From an uncultured Spartobacteria bacterium (GTDB lineage Bacteria > Verrucomicrobiota > Verrucomicrobiia > Chthoniobacterales > UBA6821), in NCBI GenBank assembly GCA_903831635.1, contig CAIKYN010000360.1, forward strand, positions 1 to 8,757: a stretch of DNA of 8,757 bases, read 5' to 3'. Under the pieces are notes generated by a model, which was not told where the DNA came from, searched no databases, and saw nothing but the letters and a program-made list of their open reading frames with translations. The translations under genes and the position numbers were made by a program. Shown here one piece after another: positions 5,702 to 8,757 of this stretch (the stretch's first letter is position 1; each line of letters starts with the position of its first letter).

Positions 5702-5741
5702 CAGTTAACCACCCCGATTGACCACAGGGTGGTTAACTGGG
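5702..5741. promoter_or_regulatory. Putative recombinase arm-type sites, right end (inverted pair plus middle site)
   Basis: CAGTTAACCACCCC (5702-5715) is repeated in inverted orientation as GGGTGGTTAACTGGG (5727-5741), giving a perfect 13-bp inverted repeat, with a partial copy (ATTGACCA, 5717-5724) between them. The same motif occurs at 382-410. The shared consensus is CCCAGTTRACCAYCC. Location at both element ends beside the att repeats supports binding by the integrase or excisionase. Confidence 0.6.
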
Positions 5742-5752
5742 TTCTAGTTGGA

Positions 5753-5848
5753 TCGCAAAAGATCACTACGTGTTACTATCTTTAAACACTTAGAAGCCCA
5801 TTTCATCCATGTTGGGAGGTGACGGTTCGCAAAAGATCGCAAGAGATC
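5753..5848 (+). repeat. Three direct copies of TCGCAARAGATC near the right att
   Basis: TCGCAAAAGATC occurs at 5753-5764 and 5827-5838, and TCGCAAGAGATC at 5837-5848, the last two overlapping by two bases. They lie between the arm-like sites and the right att repeat, where accessory factors for excision bind in other elements. No matching copy is seen at the left end. About 60 bp of otherwise featureless DNA separates the first two copies. Confidence 0.5.
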
Positions 5849-5863
5849 AAAATGCCTTGGACG

Positions 5864-5904
5864 CCTTCGGAGGGAAGCGCTCTATCCAATTGAGCTACGG
5901 GTGC
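5864..5904. repeat. Right attachment repeat (att), orphaned tRNA-Arg 5' half
   Basis: This is a 41-bp exact copy of the 5' half of tRNA-Arg(CCG): acceptor 5' strand, D-arm and anticodon 3' stem and loop, on the minus strand. No T-arm or 3' acceptor follows, so it is the displaced original 5' half left at the junction. Its first eight bases with 5863 (GCCTTCGG) are complementary to CCGAAGGC at 5905-5912 just outside the element. Confidence 0.93.
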
Positions 5905-5915
5905 CCGAAGGCAAA

Positions 5916-5944
5916 AATCTGAGGGGAAGCAGCGACCGGGTCAA
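5916..5944 (-). promoter_or_regulatory. Original tRNA-Arg promoter, now orphaned
   Basis: On the minus strand TTGACC (5939-5944) is a 5-of-6 match to the -35 consensus; after a 17-base spacer CAGATT (5916-5921) is a weak -10, ending 11 bases before the first tRNA base at 5904. Before integration this would have driven tRNA-Arg. Now it would transcribe the 41-base half tRNA and continue leftward into the element, antisense to the structured segment. Confidence 0.45.
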
Positions 5945-5997
5945 TCCTCGTTTGCCTCGTTTCAAAAGAATGGTCTGAAAACAAGATCTCTGGGCAT

Positions 5998-6027
5998 AAA
6001 AAAACGGCCGGATGAATCCGGCCGTTT
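5998..6027 (-). terminator. Intrinsic terminator of the minus-strand envelope genes
   Basis: AAACGGCCGGAT (6002-6013) and ATCCGGCCGTTT (6016-6027) are perfect inverted arms. On the minus strand the stem is followed by seven T (5998-6004 are A on plus). It lies about 22 bases after the lipoprotein stop and separates the host operon from the tRNA locus. Confidence 0.92.
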
Positions 6028-6049
6028 CTTAAATGGATCCTTGTAAGGC

Positions 6050-6412
6050 TTAGTTCTTGGGCTTGATCGGAGTCGATGCAGGAGCTGCATTTGTTCCACG
6101 TGCTGCCTGCTGGGCCTGAATCTGCTGGGCAAGATTCTGAACAGCCTGCTGGAGATCGACGAGAGGAACCCAACCGATGAGATTGCCATTCTGCCCGGTT
6201 GACTTATCGGCGAAAGAAGCAGCATTCAAGAGACGAGCCTCGCCGGTCTTGGTGTTCCACTGGACCACGGAATCAACCTGCTTGTCAGCGATGGTGATCT
6301 TGGCCGAGATGCACTGGAAGGTGGGCGGCTCGACGGCAGTGGTGCTTTTTTCGTTGCAACCAGCCAAAACAAGTGAGGCGGCTGCGAGAATGGTGATGGA
6401 GGATAGTTTCAT
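6050..6412 (-). CDS. Small host lipoprotein of unknown function
   Basis: This 120-residue protein has a clear type II signal peptide: MKLSSITILAAASLVLAGC with a canonical LAGC lipobox and Cys19. The mature part contains a short mixed alpha/beta section (about 30-85: FQCISAKITIADKQVDSVVQWNTKTGEARLLN), then a Gln/Ala-rich helix (LVDLQQAVQNLAQQIQAQQAA) and a Pro/Ala tail. No family is recognised. It lies 72 bp after the isomerase gene on the same strand and ends just before a strong terminator, so it is probably the last gene of the envelope operon. No Shine-Dalgarno sequence is seen. The Gln-rich helix could mediate oligomerisation, which is inference. Confidence 0.85.
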   Translation of the reverse strand: MKLSSITILAAASLVLAGCNEKSTTAVEPPTFQCISAKITIADKQVDSVVQWNTKTGEARLLNAASFADKSTGQNGNLIGWVPLVDLQQAVQNLAQQIQAQQAARGTNAAPASTPIKPKN

Positions 6413-6484
6413 TGGAATTAGAAGCTAGGATTTGATTATGAGAAATGCAACTTGAAATGAATAGAGGTTTGGTTCCAAAAGGCT

Positions 6485-7384
6485 TTATTTCCCCTTGGTA
6501 TCAATCAACTTCGAGATCTCGATCTCGTTCAATGTCACGGGATTCTGTTGAAGCAATTTAGCAAGATAAGCCTTGGCAATGATCTGGGCTTTTTCTTTGC
6601 GGAGTTCGTTGGTCAAGGGGATCTTAACCTCATCCAGAGTCGCAGTGTAGGGCTCCTTGACTTCAAGAACACGAATGATATGCCAACCATCATTCATGCG
6701 GATCGGATCACTGGTTCCATTTTTGGAGAGTGATATGACTGCATTGCGAATTTCTGGCTGGATCTGCGTTTCTCCAATTGTTCCAAGATCACCACCAAGC
6801 TGGGCACTGGCAGTGTCTTCGCTCTGTGACTTCGCCACAGAGTTGAAATCTCCGTTCTTGAGAGCCTTCTGCACAGAATCAAGCTTGGACTGAGCTTTCT
6901 CTTCAGAAGCCTTATCAGCTCCCTTGGGGCATGCAATGTAGATCTGAGATAGATGGTACTGCTTGGGTACCTGTAAAGCATTGTTTTTCTTGAGGGCGTT
7001 GTAGGCAGCTTCCATGTCGGACTGAGAAGGGAAATCTGCCGGAGGAATTGCCAGGGACTGAAGATACGATTGGGTGATGCTCTGCTGTCGAATACGCTCA
7101 AGCTGGGTCGCAACTTGGGGTTGCTGGTCCCACTTCTTGGAAAGGGCCTCCTTGAAGACAAGCTGCTGAACGATCAGTTCTCGAACGAGGTTATTGAGTG
7201 CAGAGGGATCCTTTGAAAGGAGAAGTTGATCGCGAAGTGGCAACTTCTCGATAAGAGGCTTGATGTCGTCAGCCTTGACCTCGCTATCGCCTACCTTAGC
7301 AATGACCGTGTTGTCGGCTTTTGTTGGGGTGCTGAAACCGAGGAGGGTAAATGCGAGGAGGGGGATGATTTTAAGAGGATCCAT
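6485..7384 (-). CDS. PpiC-type (parvulin) periplasmic peptidyl-prolyl cis-trans isomerase
   Basis: This 299-residue exported foldase has a signal peptide (MDPLKIIPLLAFTLLGFSTPTKA, cleavage near residue 23). A SurA/PrsA-like N-terminal chaperone section (about 24-135) includes VIAKVGDSEVKADDIKPLIE and VRELIVQQLVFKEALSK. A parvulin domain covers about 140-243: YHLSQIYIACP, the GDFNSVAKSQSEDTASAQLGGDLG core, and the GWHIIRVLE end. A C-terminal helix follows (KIPLTNELRKEKAQIIAKAYLAKLLQ). The family catalyses proline isomerisation in proteins outside the inner membrane and helps outer-membrane proteins fold. Here it lies downstream of a porin gene on the same strand, which fits a client-chaperone pairing. 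The spacing of 56 bp to the upstream gene suggests co-transcription. It is host chromosome. Confidence 0.92.
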   Translation of the reverse strand: MDPLKIIPLLAFTLLGFSTPTKADNTVIAKVGDSEVKADDIKPLIEKLPLRDQLLLSKDPSALNNLVRELIVQQLVFKEALSKKWDQQPQVATQLERIRQQSITQSYLQSLAIPPADFPSQSDMEAAYNALKKNNALQVPKQYHLSQIYIACPKGADKASEEKAQSKLDSVQKALKNGDFNSVAKSQSEDTASAQLGGDLGTIGETQIQPEIRNAVISLSKNGTSDPIRMNDGWHIIRVLEVKEPYTATLDEVKIPLTNELRKEKAQIIAKAYLAKLLQQNPVTLNEIEISKLIDTKGK

Positions 7385-7440
7385 AATGTTGTGAGTGTCT
7401 GTTATTGGAGTACGAAATCGTGGTTAACGTTCAAAAATAT

Positions 7441-8124
7441 TTAGTCTTGCTTCTTAGTGGAGCTAGCAGAATCGCCTCCCTTGGCTGGGACGGAGTTATC
7501 GGTCTTGACGGTCTGATCCGTCAGTTTGTTCTGATAGTCCTGAAGGAGGGTTTGAAATTTCACTTTTGTAATGCCAACAAAGGGCTCCCGGGCCGAGATA
7601 GCAGTTCCAAGGCCGAACTGGGCATAGCGGTCAAGAACCTCGTTACCTAGGCGATACATTTCGGCATTCTTGACCTGCTGTTCGGCAATCCTGCGATCGA
7701 GTAGAATGATCTTTGAGGCGAGTTCGGCACGCTTTACCTCAGTTGCCTTGGCGTAATCGGCTAGCTTTGCATAGCCGAGCTTCCACTTGCCGAGGGACTC
7801 GGTGAGGTGATTAATCTGGAGATCGTCGGTGGCGAGCTTCGTCTTCAGATCATCAATGGTGTCATCAGCAGTTTTCTTGTCTGCCGTTGATTTCTTTTTG
7901 AGGGCATCGAGGTCTACCTGGAGTCCCTTGATCTTATCCTCGTCATCAGCCACGGCAGCCTGTGCGGTAGCGAGTTTGGTATTTGCGTCGCGAAGCTGGA
8001 TCATGCTGTTGCGGATCGTTTCACGCATTTTCTGTACTGCTGGGTCCACTTTTTCAGCGGCAGAAAGGGATACTGTTAGGAGCGGCACGAGGGCCAGAAT
8101 GCAAAGAAAGGTGGCTTTTCTCAT
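7441..8124 (-). CDS. Exported coiled-coil protein
   Basis: This 227-residue protein has an N-terminal signal peptide (MRKATFLCILALVPLLTVSLSAAEK). Residues about 28-150 form a long, heptad-like coiled coil, very rich in Ala, Asp, Lys and Leu (ATAQAAVADDEDKIKGLQVDLDAL; IDDLKTKLATDDLQINHLTESLGK). A more compact region with KNAEMYRLGNEVLDRYAQFGLG and REPFVGITKVKFQTLLQDYQ follows, then a polar Ser/Lys tail. The LGTAISAREPFVGITKVKFQ section is reminiscent of coiled-coil periplasmic proteins next to porins in Verrucomicrobiota, from recall only. It lies 23 bp after the porin stop on the same strand. A structural or spacer role between envelope layers is plausible but not shown. Confidence 0.85.
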   Translation of the reverse strand: MRKATFLCILALVPLLTVSLSAAEKVDPAVQKMRETIRNSMIQLRDANTKLATAQAAVADDEDKIKGLQVDLDALKKKSTADKKTADDTIDDLKTKLATDDLQINHLTESLGKWKLGYAKLADYAKATEVKRAELASKIILLDRRIAEQQVKNAEMYRLGNEVLDRYAQFGLGTAISAREPFVGITKVKFQTLLQDYQNKLTDQTVKTDNSVPAKGGDSASSTKKQD

Positions 8125-8147
8125 AATGGTGAAGAAGTTGGGTAACG

Positions 8148-8757
8148 TTAGAAACGAGCGTTCAGATCAAGCTGGAGAATGTTGGAATAAAATTGAGGGC
8201 CGCAAATTTGGTTTGCATTGAGCCACCGAGCTCCAAGGAAGACATTCTTTGAGAGAGCAAGATTTCCACCGACAGCCCACCCCTTGAGGTTGGTACCGCC
8301 ACCACCAAAGTCAGAGTCGCAAAATCCGTCGATGACGGCATCCGATTCGACATAGCGATAGCTAAGACCGAAGTCCCAGTCCCATCGCTTTTGCAGTGCA
8401 CCTGAACCCACCTTAAATTGACCTATCCATGCATTATTGCCTCCAAGGTAATTTCCGCTCGAGCCAACATTGTTGACAGGGCCATGAATGTTATAAGGGT
8501 TATCAGCTGTTGATGGACCGGCGTTCTGGATATTGGAAGCACTCCAAGCCAAGTTTTGGTCCCACTCACCTGATACCGATAAGACAAAGGGTTCAAAATG
8601 ACGGTATTCAAGTCTACCGTTTGCAGAAAGAATCTGGAATGGGGTAGCAAGTCCGAAATACTGGTACTGGTTCTGAGTTCCGTAGCCGTTATCAGCTGTG
8701 GCTTGAATGTCGCGAATCTCGATATAGGTATTACCCTTCTGGGCAAAGGAGGGGCGA
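8148..8757 (-). CDS. Putative porin (Porin_5-like outer-membrane beta-barrel), C-terminal part
   Basis: The frame is open from the right edge to the TAA at 8148-8150, giving about 202 residues; the start lies outside the window. The sequence shows repeating amphipathic beta-strands with aromatic girdles: NTYIEIRDIQATADNGYG, YQYFGLATPFQILSANGRL, WIGQFKVGSG, RWDWDFGLSYRYVESDAVI, GWAVGGNLALSKNVFLGARWL, and a final LQLDLNARF ending in Phe, the C-terminal signature recognised by BAM. It resembles the putative porin family found in Verrucomicrobiota and related phyla. It is the most upstream visible gene of the minus-strand envelope series. The TTG at 8552 that opens a shorter frame is internal and not a start. 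Confidence 0.85.
   Translation of the reverse strand, partial: RPSFAQKGNTYIEIRDIQATADNGYGTQNQYQYFGLATPFQILSANGRLEYRHFEPFVLSVSGEWDQNLAWSASNIQNAGPSTADNPYNIHGPVNNVGSSGNYLGGNNAWIGQFKVGSGALQKRWDWDFGLSYRYVESDAVIDGFCDSDFGGGGTNLKGWAVGGNLALSKNVFLGARWLNANQICGPQFYSNILQLDLNARF

Larger units (their letters stand above)
302..5904. mobile_element. Integrative element in tRNA-Arg(CCG), satellite or integrative-plasmid-like
   Basis: A 41-bp perfect direct repeat lies at 302-342 and 5864-5904, so one element unit is 5,562 bp. Inside are a tyrosine recombinase next to the left repeat, an AlpA/excisionase-like HTH protein, a phage-type replication initiator, an accessory envelope operon with a divergent XRE regulator, and a structured non-coding segment near the right end. 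Both ends also carry copies of an arm-like motif. No structural phage gene, terminase, relaxase or conjugation gene is visible. The set int, small HTH, rep resembles phage satellites (P4 or PICI type) and small integrative plasmids. Mobility is inferred: the int reading frame is intact, but two canonical catalytic residues are substituted. Confidence 0.92.

Noticed and set aside
5864..5904. Second functional tRNA gene
   Set aside because: Only the 5' half is present; T-arm, 3' acceptor strand and CCA are missing.
8423..8746. Separate minus-strand frame overlapping the porin, suggesting a frameshifted porin
   Set aside because: The true porin frame is continuous from 8757 to 8148 with consistent beta-strand pattern; the other frame is a shadow.

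Overview
The window holds a small integrative element of about 5.6 kb inserted in a tRNA-Arg gene, with host chromosome on both sides. Codon-level features suggest a member of the Verrucomicrobiota: most genes lack a Shine-Dalgarno sequence, a Porin_5-like beta-barrel gene heads an envelope operon, and the integrase and small XRE regulator resemble types I recall from that phylum. This assignment is by recall and is only moderately secure.

Left flank (1-342): the 3' end of a class-I glutamine amidotransferase gene, followed tail to tail by an intact tRNA-Arg(CCG) on the minus strand. Element (302-5863, bounded by a 41-bp perfect direct repeat at 302-342 and 5864-5904): a tyrosine recombinase, an unknown cytoplasmic protein, an AlpA/excisionase-like HTH protein and a phage-type replication initiator, all on plus; then a minus-strand cargo operon of three envelope proteins (lipoprotein, DUF6804-like membrane protein, small membrane protein) joined by two ATGA overlaps; then a divergent XRE regulator; then about 450 bp without a credible gene that is packed with nested inverted repeats. 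Near each end lie copies of a 15-bp motif that look like recombinase arm sites. The repeat is the 5' half of the tRNA (anticodon loop to acceptor 5' strand). The element therefore rebuilt the tRNA with its own 5' half and its own upstream DNA, and stranded the original tRNA promoter at the right end.

Right flank (5905-8757): the orphaned tRNA promoter, a strong intrinsic terminator, and a minus-strand series of exported proteins: porin, coiled-coil periplasmic protein, PpiC-type peptidyl-prolyl isomerase and small lipoprotein.

The most unusual content is the highly structured segment 5265-5664. Its helices contain several T-G pairs but no A-C mismatches when read on the plus strand, and two hairpins carry a C-GA-G/C-GA-G internal loop. 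This argues for a plus-strand structured RNA that I do not recognise. Other points of interest are the integrase lacking two canonical catalytic residues, the twin operators between cargo and regulator, and the use of a tRNA 5' half as attachment site. No capsid, terminase, portal, relaxase or conjugation gene is present, so the element looks like a satellite or integrative plasmid that needs a helper or host machinery to spread.
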